Origin: Candidatus Kaiserbacteria bacterium
Lineage (GTDB): Bacteria; Patescibacteriota; Minisyncoccia; Phycocordibacterales; Phycocordibacteraceae
Length of the DNA stretch: 13,033 nt
NCBI GenBank assembly: GCA_016182285.1
Contig: JACOXQ010000063.1
Location: 1-13,033 of the forward strand
Reading direction: 5' to 3'
Every line of letters starts with the position of its first letter. Position 1 is the stretch's first letter. A model generated the notes under the pieces. The model had not been told where the DNA came from. It saw only the letters and a list, made by a program, of their open reading frames with translations, and ran no database searches. The position numbers and the translations under genes were made by a program. Positions 6,956 through 12,385 of the stretch are shown one piece after another.

Positions 6956-7977
6956 TGTTTCGCGAGAATGCTTTTTTGATACGTGTCCAAATGCTTCAGC
7001 GCAACGCCGGTGCCGCGCGCGACGCAGAAGTACGGGTCCTGTCCAAGCTTCGCGACGACCCCCGTGCGTCGGTAAACAAGCTCTGGCATCTGCCGGAGCT
7101 GGGAGGTGCCTCCGGTTAGAATGATGCCGTTGTCTATGATGTCGGCGGCGAGCTCGGGCGGAGTGTCTTGGAGCACCTTGCGGACAGCCTGCGTCATTTC
7201 GCGCAGTTCCCTGGACATAGCCTGTACGATATCGTTCGTCCCGATTTCAACCGTGCGCGGAAGCCCGCTCATCAGGTCGCGCCCCTTGACCGGCACCGTA
7301 AGCTCCTCGCTCAACGGAACCGCCGCGCCTATCTTTATTTTAATTTCTTCGGCTGTCTTGTCGCCGATGGTAAGATTGTGCGTCTTCTTCACGTGGTCAA
7401 TAATCGCGCGGTCCAGGCGGTCCCCCGCGCACTTCACCGAGGTTGAGGCGACGATTCCGCCTAAAGAAATCACCGCAACGTCTATTGTCCCGCCGCCGAT
7501 GTCGGCGACCATGCGCCCCATCGGCTCATGAATCGGGATGCCCGCGCCGATGGCGGCGAGTATCGGCTCTTTCACAACGTACGCGTTCTTGGCGCCGGCC
7601 TTCATCGCCGCTTCAATGACGGCGCGCTTCTCTGTGCTCGTCACGCCGGCGGGGACCGAGATAAGCACCGTCGGCTTGAAGGGATTCCTGCCGAGCGCCT
7701 TTTTCATAAAATAGCGGAGCATCGCCTCGGTCACGCGATAATCTGCGATAACGCCTTCCCTCATCGGGCGATACGCGACGATATCGTCGGGCGTACGGCC
7801 GACCATCTTCTTGGCTTCCGCGCCGATGGCGAGAATCTTATTGCCGCCGCGGTTGCCGTGCGCCTTGCCAACTGCGACGACCGATGGCTCGTTGATTATG
7901 ACGCCCTTGCCGGGCACGAATACCAGCACGTTGGTTGTGCCGAGGTCAATCCCGAGTTTGGGAGAAAAGAAGGACAT
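6952..7977 (-). CDS. mreB: MreB/actin-like protein (copy 2, divergent from murA)
   Basis: Second MreB-family filament protein, 341 residues. Motifs: phosphate 1 DLGTTNV at 11-17, catalytic region KEPILAAIGAG (136-146), phosphate 2 DIGGGTID at 159-166, adenosine motif LTGGTSQLRQMP at 287-298. It differs clearly from copy 1 at 2255-3307: shorter N-terminus, TID for TTD, an insert with HGNRGGNK (40-47), and no acidic C-terminal tail. I choose the ATG at 7977 because the promoter box TAGTAT ends 7 nt before it; an in-frame ATG at 7986 overlaps that box, and codons further upstream lie inside murA on the other strand. It is followed by the holB-like gene with an ATGA overlap. It could be MreB proper or an Mbl/MreBH-like paralogue with a specialised role. 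Confidence 0.95.
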   Translation of the reverse strand: MSFFSPKLGIDLGTTNVLVFVPGKGVIINEPSVVAVGKAHGNRGGNKILAIGAEAKKMVGRTPDDIVAYRPMREGVIADYRVTEAMLRYFMKKALGRNPFKPTVLISVPAGVTSTEKRAVIEAAMKAGAKNAYVVKEPILAAIGAGIPIHEPMGRMVADIGGGTIDVAVISLGGIVASTSVKCAGDRLDRAIIDHVKKTHNLTIGDKTAEEIKIKIGAAVPLSEELTVPVKGRDLMSGLPRTVEIGTNDIVQAMSRELREMTQAVRKVLQDTPPELAADIIDNGIILTGGTSQLRQMPELVYRRTGVVAKLGQDPYFCVARGTGVALKHLDTYQKSILAKQ

Positions 7978-7984
7978 TGTCTGC

Positions 7985-8004
7985 ATACTACCAAATGGTA
8001 GGAT
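7985..8004. promoter_or_regulatory. Divergent mirror-image promoters for mreB copy 2 and murA
   Basis: The 34-bp gap between the two ATGs holds two extended -10 boxes back to back. Minus strand: TGG-TAGTAT (box 7990-7985) then 7 nt to the ATG at 7977. Plus strand: TGG-TAGGAT (box 7999-8004) then 7 nt to the ATG at 8012. Their TGG elements form the centre of the inverted repeat CTACCAAATGGTAG (7988-8001). Both mRNAs should be leaderless or nearly so, and two polymerases could not bind at once. Confidence 0.6.
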
Positions 8005-8011
8005 AGTTCGC

Positions 8012-9316
8012 ATGCAGGGAGAAATGAATTTCGTTGTTGATGGTGGAAGGAAACTCACGGGAAAGGTTGAAACCAGCCGGTCTAAGAACGGCGCCGTCGC
8101 CCTCCTCGCCGCCTCGCTCCTGAACTCGGGACAAACGACGCTTCTCAACATGCCGAAGATTGAAGATGTGCATCGCCTGATTGAAGTGCTCCGCTCGCTC
8201 GGCGTTTCGGTGAAGTGGCGGGATGCAAACGTTGTTATAACTCCGCCAAAAAAAATTTCCGTTAACTCAATTGACAAAGTTGCCGCGACCAAGACGCGCA
8301 GTATCCTGATGTTCATCGGTCCTCTGATTCACATATTTAAAAAATTTGGATTGCCGCAGTCCGGCGGCTGCACTCTAGGTCTGCGCTCTGTGCGCCCTCA
8401 CCTTCTCGCGCTGGAGAAATTCGGCGTTTCCATAGAAGCGCGCACGGACAGCTATTTCATTACGCGAAACAAACTTTCTCCGGCAGAAGTGATTCTCTAC
8501 GAATCCAGCGACACGGCCACCATCAATGCGCTCCTGGCCGCCGCTCGCATTCCAGGCACGAGCATCATCAAATACGCATCTGCGAATTATCAGGTACAGG
8601 AGGTCTGCGGATTTCTGCGCTCGCTCGGCGTCTCGGTAGAAGGTGTTGGTTCCACTACGCTCACCATAAACGGCGTCTCGGATATTGATAAAAATGTTTC
8701 GTACAGCATCGCAGAAGACCCGACCGACGCGATGTTCTTCATCTCGGCCGCGATTGTGACAGGCTCCTTCGTGACAATCGCGGCGGCGCCCGTTGAATTT
8801 CTGGAAGTTGAACTCCTCATCCTCGGCAAAATGGGATTGAAATTCAAATTATCCAAACCGCGATTGTCGGAAAACGGCATCACAAAACTCGTAGATATTT
8901 ACATTAAACCGTCCAAACTGACCGCGTTTCCGGAAAAAATTCATGGGCGGCCGTATCCGGGCCTCAAAATAGACAACCTTCCGTTCTTCGCCGTCATCGC
9001 CACGCAAGCAAAAGGCACGACACTCATCCACGATTGGGTTTATGAGAAGCGCGCCATTTATTACACCGAACTGGACCGGCTCGGTGCATCTACCGTTCTA
9101 CACGACCCGCACCGCATCTCTATCACCGGCCCGACGCGGTTAAAGGCCGCAGAGGTCATCTGTCCGCCGGCGCTCCGGCCGGCGACCATCATTCTCGTCG
9201 CTATGCTCGGCGCCGGCGGCCGCTCCACTCTCCGCAACGTCTACTCTATAAATCGCGGCTACGAGGACATCGTGAAGCGCCTCCAGAAATTGGGCGCTTC
9301 CATTGAGCAGGCATGA
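8012..9316 (+). CDS. murA: UDP-N-acetylglucosamine 1-carboxyvinyltransferase (MurA family)
   Basis: First committed step of peptidoglycan synthesis: transfers enolpyruvate from PEP to UDP-GlcNAc in the cytoplasm. 434 residues, near the usual ~420. Seen: RSKNGAV with Lys25-Asn26 (the catalytic KN pair), TRSILMFIGPL (95-105), the mobile loop SGGCTLGLRS with Cys120 at the fosfomycin-target position, YPGLKIDN with Asp321 aligned to the catalytic Asp305 of E. coli, EKRAIYYTELDRLGA (345-359), and RGYEDI with Arg415. Where E. coli has Asp369-Leu370-Arg371, this protein reads Ala387-Leu388-Arg389, an unusual change. The ATG at 8012 is chosen because the promoter box ends 7 nt before it; an in-frame ATG at 8024 is the alternative. 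The stop overlaps the next ATG as ATGA. Confidence 0.93.
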   Translation: MQGEMNFVVDGGRKLTGKVETSRSKNGAVALLAASLLNSGQTTLLNMPKIEDVHRLIEVLRSLGVSVKWRDANVVITPPKKISVNSIDKVAATKTRSILMFIGPLIHIFKKFGLPQSGGCTLGLRSVRPHLLALEKFGVSIEARTDSYFITRNKLSPAEVILYESSDTATINALLAAARIPGTSIIKYASANYQVQEVCGFLRSLGVSVEGVGSTTLTINGVSDIDKNVSYSIAEDPTDAMFFISAAIVTGSFVTIAAAPVEFLEVELLILGKMGLKFKLSKPRLSENGITKLVDIYIKPSKLTAFPEKIHGRPYPGLKIDNLPFFAVIATQAKGTTLIHDWVYEKRAIYYTELDRLGASTVLHDPHRISITGPTRLKAAEVICPPALRPATIILVAMLGAGGRSTLRNVYSINRGYEDIVKRLQKLGASIEQA

Positions 9317-9410
9317 AATCAATCCGCGAGATACTGCTGGACATTAAGAAAAAAGCGGCGGAGGCGCCGAAGGGTCGGAAGCGGAAGACTGAAAGGGGCG
9401 AGCTCATGCG
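9313..9410 (+). repeat. Direct repeat, left copy (partner 9919-10016)
   Basis: 98 nt, 94 identical to 9919-10016 by my count, same orientation. It begins exactly at the ATG on both sides; sequence upstream of the two ATGs is unrelated. The pair brackets the 508-bp segment with hicB and hicA. Confidence 0.88.
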
Positions 9411-9417
9411 GTTTTAA
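9313..9417 (+). pseudogene. Truncated 5' copy of the small unknown gene at 9919-10212
   Basis: Its ATG overlaps the murA stop as ATGA. It codes 34 residues (MKSIREILLDIKKKAAEAPK and on to GELMRF) and then meets TAA. The first 98 nt match the start of the intact gene at 9919-10016 at 94 positions; identity stops abruptly after codon 32-33. I read it as the remnant left where the hicBA segment entered, and the ATGA overlap suggests that the ancestral order was murA directly followed by this gene. It could still be translated as a short peptide by coupling to murA. Two of the substitutions change Pro to Leu and one changes Ser to Ala. Confidence 0.8.
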
Positions 9418-9425
9418 CCATTATG

Positions 9426-9434
9426 TGGTATGCT
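9426..9434 (+). promoter_or_regulatory. Extended -10 promoter of hicBA, leaderless type
   Basis: TGG-TATGCT (box 9429-9434), then 7 nt to the hicB ATG at 9442. Just upstream is the small inverted repeat GGTTTTAACC (9411-9420), which begins where the direct-repeat identity ends and could be an operator for autoregulation; that role is a guess. Confidence 0.5.
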
Positions 9435-9441
9435 TGCGTGT

Positions 9442-9669
9442 ATGAAAAGCATCATTCAATTCCAAATTTCAGAGAGCGACGGCGGCTATGTCGCAGAGGG
9501 TGTGAGTGTGCCTATCGTGACGCAGGGAAATACGCTCGACGAACTTGCCGTAAATATTCGTGAAGCGGTCGAGCTGTATATGGAAGATGAAAATCTCGTT
9601 GAACTTGGATTCGCGACTACTCCGTCTGTATTAGTAAACTTCGAACTCCCGACGTTCGCGCATGCCTAA
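9442..9669 (+). CDS. hicB: HicB-family antitoxin
   Basis: Antitoxin of a type II HicAB module; it binds and blocks the HicA toxin. 75 residues form one partial RNase H-like (UPF0150) domain: a beta hairpin IIQFQISESDGGYVAEGVSV (4-23), the typical VPIVTQGNTLDELAVNIREA (23-42) with its helix, then ELYMEDENL. I see no added helix-turn-helix or ribbon-helix-helix domain, so DNA binding, if any, would need another protein or the complex itself. The ATG at 9442 is chosen from the promoter spacing; an ATG at 9430 lies inside the -10 box. The antitoxin gene comes first, the reverse of the E. coli order, and overlaps hicA by 8 nt. Confidence 0.88.
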   Translation: MKSIIQFQISESDGGYVAEGVSVPIVTQGNTLDELAVNIREAVELYMEDENLVELGFATTPSVLVNFELPTFAHA

Positions 9670-9904
9670 ACCAAAACGACTTTCAGGATTAGACATTGTA
9701 CGAATACTGGAACATTTTGGCTTTGCGGTGGAGAACCAGCGAGGAAGTCATATAAAACTCTCACGTTTTGAAGGTGATAGTAAACAAGTGCTCCTCATAT
9801 CAAATCATAAGGAATTAAAAACGGGCGCTGTTGTCGGCATATTCAGACAGGCGGTACGATATATTCCAGAATCAGAACTTCGAAGGTACTTCTACGCTGA
9901 CTGA
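9662..9904 (+). CDS. hicA: HicA-family mRNA interferase toxin
   Basis: Small toxin with a double-stranded-RNA-binding-like fold that cleaves mRNA and stalls growth when freed from HicB. 80 residues. The family pattern is clear: RLSGLDIVRILEHFGFAVEN (6-25), then QRGSHIKLSR with the catalytic His30, then a strand pair and a C-terminal region KTGAVVGIFRQAVRYI (53-68) in place of the common ‘GTLRGILRQAGI’ end. All expected residues are present, so I expect an active toxin. The ATG lies within the last codons of hicB (8-nt overlap) without a Shine-Dalgarno sequence, fitting translational coupling. The intact unknown gene follows after 14 nt. AT content is visibly higher than in the flanking genes, which hints at acquisition. 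Confidence 0.88.
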   Translation: MPKPKRLSGLDIVRILEHFGFAVENQRGSHIKLSRFEGDSKQVLLISNHKELKTGAVVGIFRQAVRYIPESELRRYFYAD

Positions 9905-9918
9905 ATGGAAAAGATTTT

Positions 9919-10016
9919 ATGAAATCAATCCGCGAGATACTGCCAGACATTAAGAAAAAATCGGCGGAGGCGCCGAAGGGTCGGAAGCGGAAGACTGAAA
10001 GGGGCGAGCTGATGCG
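9919..10016 (+). repeat. Direct repeat, right copy (partner 9313-9410)
   Basis: Start of the intact unknown gene; 94 of 98 positions equal the left copy. Confidence 0.88.
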
Positions 10017-10212
10017 TTTCTTCCAACGCCACCTAAACTATTCGCGCAAGCAGGACGGACTGGTACCAATCACGATGGCGCATCTCGGTACGGTACTTGA
10101 GAAAATTCCGACGCAGGATTTATATTATTTAAAAAGCGTCTGCAGTCAGGCAAAAAACTTCGGCAAAAAATTCTGGTGGGAGCTGGACCCGACCAAGCAC
10201 CAGCCGCGCTGA
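9919..10212 (+). CDS. Small basic protein of unknown function
   Basis: 97 residues that I do not recognise. The N-terminal 33 residues are very basic (DIKKKSAEAPKGRKRKTERG, 10-29) and probably disordered or nucleic-acid binding; the rest is a compact-looking helical segment (RFFQRHLNYSRKQDG, TMAHLGTVLEKIPTQDLYYL, QAKNFGKKFWWELDP). There is one Cys and no obvious enzyme motif, membrane helix or signal peptide. The ancestral neighbour appears to be murA, because the truncated copy at 9313 still overlaps the murA stop. It now follows hicA by 14 nt and may depend on the hicBA promoter. A link to cell-wall synthesis or to translation (def-fmt follows) is possible but unsupported. Confidence 0.72.
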   Translation: MKSIREILPDIKKKSAEAPKGRKRKTERGELMRFFQRHLNYSRKQDGLVPITMAHLGTVLEKIPTQDLYYLKSVCSQAKNFGKKFWWELDPTKHQPR

Positions 10213-10217
10213 TTTTT

Positions 10218-10226
10218 TGGTATAGT
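10218..10226 (+). promoter_or_regulatory. Extended -10 promoter of def-fmt, leaderless type
   Basis: TGG-TATAGT (box 10221-10226), then 7 nt to the ATG at 10234. A T6 run (10213-10218) just precedes it. No clear -35. Confidence 0.6.
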
Positions 10227-10233
10227 TCGCCAC

Positions 10234-11598
10234 ATGAAAGAAATCGTACAAGATGGTGCAGAAGTACTGCGGGAGACGGCGAAGCCGGTGCCGGAAGAGA
10301 TGTTCGGGTCGGAGGAGCTGGCACAACTGATTCGCGACATGGGCGAGGCGCTTGACCATTATCCGGAGGGCGTCGCTATCGCCGCTCCGCAGGTCGGCGT
10401 TTCGTATCGCCTCTTTCTCGTACGCAAGGACAGAACACTCCCCTCCTATGGAAACGCCAAGGACGGCAAACCGCCTCCGGAGACAAAGCCGGAAATAGAA
10501 GTGTATATCAATCCTGAAATCGTGAAGACTTCGCGCAAGAAAGCGAAAGCGGACGAAGGGTGCCTCTCTGTGCACGGAGTATACGGGACGACCAAGCGGC
10601 ACGAGCGCGTGACGCTTAAAGCGCGCCGCGCAGACGGCGCGCGATTTGAACGCGGCGCCGGCGGGCTCATGGCGCAGATATTTGAACACGAGGTGGACCA
10701 CTTGAACGGCATTTTATTTATTGACCATGCAGAACATCTAATCCGAATTCCTAACGGGTCTAAACACCGCTTCGCGTACTTCGGCACTCCAAATGTCGCG
10801 AGCGATACTCTCACTGTCCTAATTGAACGAGGATTCATACCGGCTGTTGTCATAACATCTCCCGATGCGCCGAAGGGTCGCGGACTCGTACTCACTCCTT
10901 CAGAAACAAAAACACTTGCCCTCACACACAACATTCCAGTCATCACTCCAGAAAAGTTGGACGAGACCGCAATAAAAGATATCAGTGCGTTCGGATGCGA
11001 ATATGCAGTCTGCGTCGCATACGGCAAAATATTTCCCGAAGCGCTCATCAGCGCCTTTCCCAAAGGGGTGCTGAACGTGCACTACTCGCTTCTGCCGAAA
11101 TATCGCGGCGCAACGCCGGTGGAGGCGGCGCTCCTCGCCGGCGAGAATGAAACGGGAGTCACGATTCAGAAAATGGTGCGCGAGCTTGACGCCGGCGACA
11201 TTCTCGCGCAAGAAGCGGTTCAAATCGGTAAAGATGAAACGGCGCGAGAATTGCGGCCTCGTCTAATAGAGACGGGCGCGAGCCTGCTCGCAGACACTCT
11301 TACAAAATATTTGAATGGCGGGATTACGCCGGTTATGCAGGACGCGGCGCGCGCGACGCGCGCGCATAAAATTAAAAAAGAAGACGGGCTTCTCTCGCTT
11401 GATGCGCCGGCGCAAGTAAATTGGAACAAGTACCGCGCCTACGCCGATTCAATCGGAACGTATTTTTATGAAAACGATAAACGCATGAAAATCACGCTCG
11501 CGGAATTCGTCCGCCGGCCGGCGGACGAATTCCGCGTACTGCGCGTCATCCCCGAAGGCAAGCGCGAGACTAATTACCGAAGCGGAGCATCCGCTTGA
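10234..11598 (+). CDS. def-fmt: Fused peptide deformylase and methionyl-tRNA formyltransferase
   Basis: One uninterrupted 454-residue ORF carries both enzymes that put on and take off the N-formyl group of initiator methionine. Residues 1 to about 172 are deformylase with all three metal motifs: GVAIAAPQVG (46-55), EGCLS with Cys110, and HEVDH with His152, Glu153 and His156. From about 178 the formyltransferase begins (HRFAYFGTPNVASD) and carries LNVHYSLLPKYRGATPV with Asn281 and His283, and ELDAGDIL with Asp322 as the likely third catalytic residue. The linker is only about five residues. The C-terminal tRNA-binding domain is short and its end (422-435) is coded by a perfect 38-bp palindrome. 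def and fmt are usually separate neighbouring genes. The 3' end overlaps convergent hpf by 29 nt. A sequencing error joining two genes is possible but the junction shows no sign of it. Confidence 0.93.
   Translation: MKEIVQDGAEVLRETAKPVPEEMFGSEELAQLIRDMGEALDHYPEGVAIAAPQVGVSYRLFLVRKDRTLPSYGNAKDGKPPPETKPEIEVYINPEIVKTSRKKAKADEGCLSVHGVYGTTKRHERVTLKARRADGARFERGAGGLMAQIFEHEVDHLNGILFIDHAEHLIRIPNGSKHRFAYFGTPNVASDTLTVLIERGFIPAVVITSPDAPKGRGLVLTPSETKTLALTHNIPVITPEKLDETAIKDISAFGCEYAVCVAYGKIFPEALISAFPKGVLNVHYSLLPKYRGATPVEAALLAGENETGVTIQKMVRELDAGDILAQEAVQIGKDETARELRPRLIETGASLLADTLTKYLNGGITPVMQDAARATRAHKIKKEDGLLSLDAPAQVNWNKYRAYADSIGTYFYENDKRMKITLAEFVRRPADEFRVLRVIPEGKRETNYRSGASA
11499..11536. repeat. Perfect 38-bp palindrome inside the fmt 3' end
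   Basis: Two 19-nt arms with no spacer, centre between 11517 and 11518. The core GTCCGCC...GGCGGAC resembles the smaller palindrome at 12272-12287. It codes EFVRRPADEF in def-fmt and sits 34 nt past the hpf stop on the other strand, where its hairpin could also act in mRNA 3'-end formation. Confidence 0.92.
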
Positions 11599-11935
11599 GC
11601 GCTGCACCGCCGCGTTTAAACAGCTTCCTGCCGCGCCCGCGCGATTTGCGTATTTCTGCCTCCAGTTCGCCACGAACCTTATCTGCCGCGCTTTCCGGGT
11701 TAGGCTTCACCGCCTCTGCGTGATACGTATTTCCGTCAACAACGAGTCGCGCAACGAGCCTGCATGGCTCTGATGAACGCCCTTCTGCCGGCGCTTCTTC
11801 CACTTCTATCTCCAGCTGTGCGCGGCCGCCGTCTTCGCCGAGGAGGCGGAGCGGCGCGGCGAGCTTCTTTTCTATCAGCGCTTCGGTCTCCGGCCGCAGT
11901 TGATACTTCGTCGCCTTGATAGTGATGTTCATCAT
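11570..11935 (-). CDS. hpf: Ribosome hibernation promoting factor / S30AE-family protein
   Basis: Binds the small ribosomal subunit at the mRNA and tRNA sites and stores idle ribosomes. 121 residues, the short type without the long C-terminal dimerisation domain. Seen: NITIKATKYQLRPETEALIE (3-22) for the first strand and helix, QLEIEVEEA (40-48), the strand ARLVVDGNTYHAEA, the second helix ADKVRGELEAEIRKSRG, and a very basic tail (RKLFKRGGAALKRMLRFG). The start may be either of two adjacent ATGs (11935 or 11932). It follows yggU by 9 nt, and the intervening stop region of yggU is a palindromic element. Its end overlaps def-fmt by 29 nt, so the two convergent mRNAs are complementary there. Confidence 0.87.
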   Translation of the reverse strand: MMNITIKATKYQLRPETEALIEKKLAAPLRLLGEDGGRAQLEIEVEEAPAEGRSSEPCRLVARLVVDGNTYHAEAVKPNPESAADKVRGELEAEIRKSRGRGRKLFKRGGAALKRMLRFGN

Positions 11936-11944
11936 ATAGGTAGG

Positions 11945-11991
11945 TCAGCCCCGACGCTTAGCCGGGGCCCCGACTGAAACGTCGGGGCTGA
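11945..11991. repeat. Palindromic element at the 3' end of yggU
   Basis: Outer arms of 11 nt (TCAGCCCCGAC at 11945-11955 with GTCGGGGCTGA at 11981-11991). Two smaller hairpins can form instead: 11967-11974 with 11981-11988 (8 bp), and 11949-11955 with 11961-11967 (one G-U on the minus strand). It codes the last residues and stop of yggU and could also slow transcription before hpf. Confidence 0.85.
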
Positions 11992-12202
11992 TAACGCTTA
12001 TCATTTTAGCGCGCGAACGATGTCCTGTCAGGATGCGCACTTTCCCGAGCGGTACCTTAAGCCGCAGGGCGATTATCTCGCGTACTCGGTCGTTCGCGCG
12101 GTTCCCGCTCGCCGGCTCGCGCACCGAAATCCGTAAGGTGTCACCTTTTTCCTCAACCTTCTCGCGTTTCGTATCTGGCGTGACGAATACTTTTATATAC
12201 AT
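11945..12202 (-). CDS. yggU: DUF167 / YggU-family protein
   Basis: Small conserved protein of unknown function, 85 residues. The family core is clear: YIKVFVTPDTKREKVEEKGD (2-21), LRISVREPASGNRANDRVRE (23-42), then LGKVRILTGHRSRAKMISV, matching the ‘ANKALIKLLA...GHTSRNK’ pattern of DUF167. The final ~13 residues (PDVSVGAPAKRRG) are not part of the family; they are translated from a palindromic repeat element that also supplies the stop codon. hpf follows after 9 nt. I see no convincing promoter with the short spacing used elsewhere; a TAGAAT about 21 nt upstream of the ATG is a weak candidate and would overlap the tRNA promoter region on the other strand. Confidence 0.82.
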   Translation of the reverse strand: MYIKVFVTPDTKREKVEEKGDTLRISVREPASGNRANDRVREIIALRLKVPLGKVRILTGHRSRAKMISVISPDVSVGAPAKRRG

Positions 12203-12231
12203 TTCTCAATTCTCATTTCTGAATTCTAACA

Positions 12232-12259
12232 TTGATTCGTGTGAATTTTCGGTTAGAAT
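12232..12259 (+). promoter_or_regulatory. Likely promoter of the tRNA-Asn gene
   Basis: TTGATT (12232-12237) and TAGAAT (12254-12259) with 16 nt between them, about 50 nt upstream of the tRNA. Reasonable matches to -35 and -10; it is the only promoter-like pair before the tRNA. Confidence 0.45.
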
Positions 12260-12271
12260 GCATATACGCGC

Positions 12272-12287
12272 CTCCGCCAGTTGGCGG
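12272..12287. repeat. Small palindrome in the tRNA leader
   Basis: TCCGCCA and TGGCGGA arms with a GT centre. It shares the CCGCC/GGCGG arms with the larger palindrome at 11499-11536 and would fold in the 5' leader of the tRNA precursor. Confidence 0.7.
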
Positions 12288-12372
12288 ACCGCGGCGCACG
12301 TTCAAGATATTCCGGGATAGCTCAATGGTAGAGCAGCGCCCTGTGGCTCATTTCCTCGCCCTTTGCTGGGTA

Positions 12373-12378
12373 TATAAT
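12373..12378 (+). promoter_or_regulatory. Intron-internal -10 box for the HNH gene
   Basis: Perfect TATAAT, 7 nt before the ATG at 12386, directly after the P1 strand. The same spacing as at the chromosomal leaderless promoters in this window. Confidence 0.5.
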
Positions 12379-12385
12379 TTACCTA

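Noticed and set aside
7978..8316. N-terminal extension of mreB copy 2 to 8316
   Set aside because: The added residues are antisense to murA and do not resemble MreB; promoter and motif spacing support the ATG at 7977.
9313..10016. CRISPR-like or transposon terminal repeats around hicBA
   Set aside because: Only two direct copies 606 bp apart that are clearly the start of a coding gene; no inverted ends and no transposase.
12311..12350. tRNA-His reading of the 5' exon (GTG)
   Set aside because: The contiguous sequence cannot form the 3' half; G at -1 and C73 expected for His are absent, and splicing gives a perfect tRNA-Asn.
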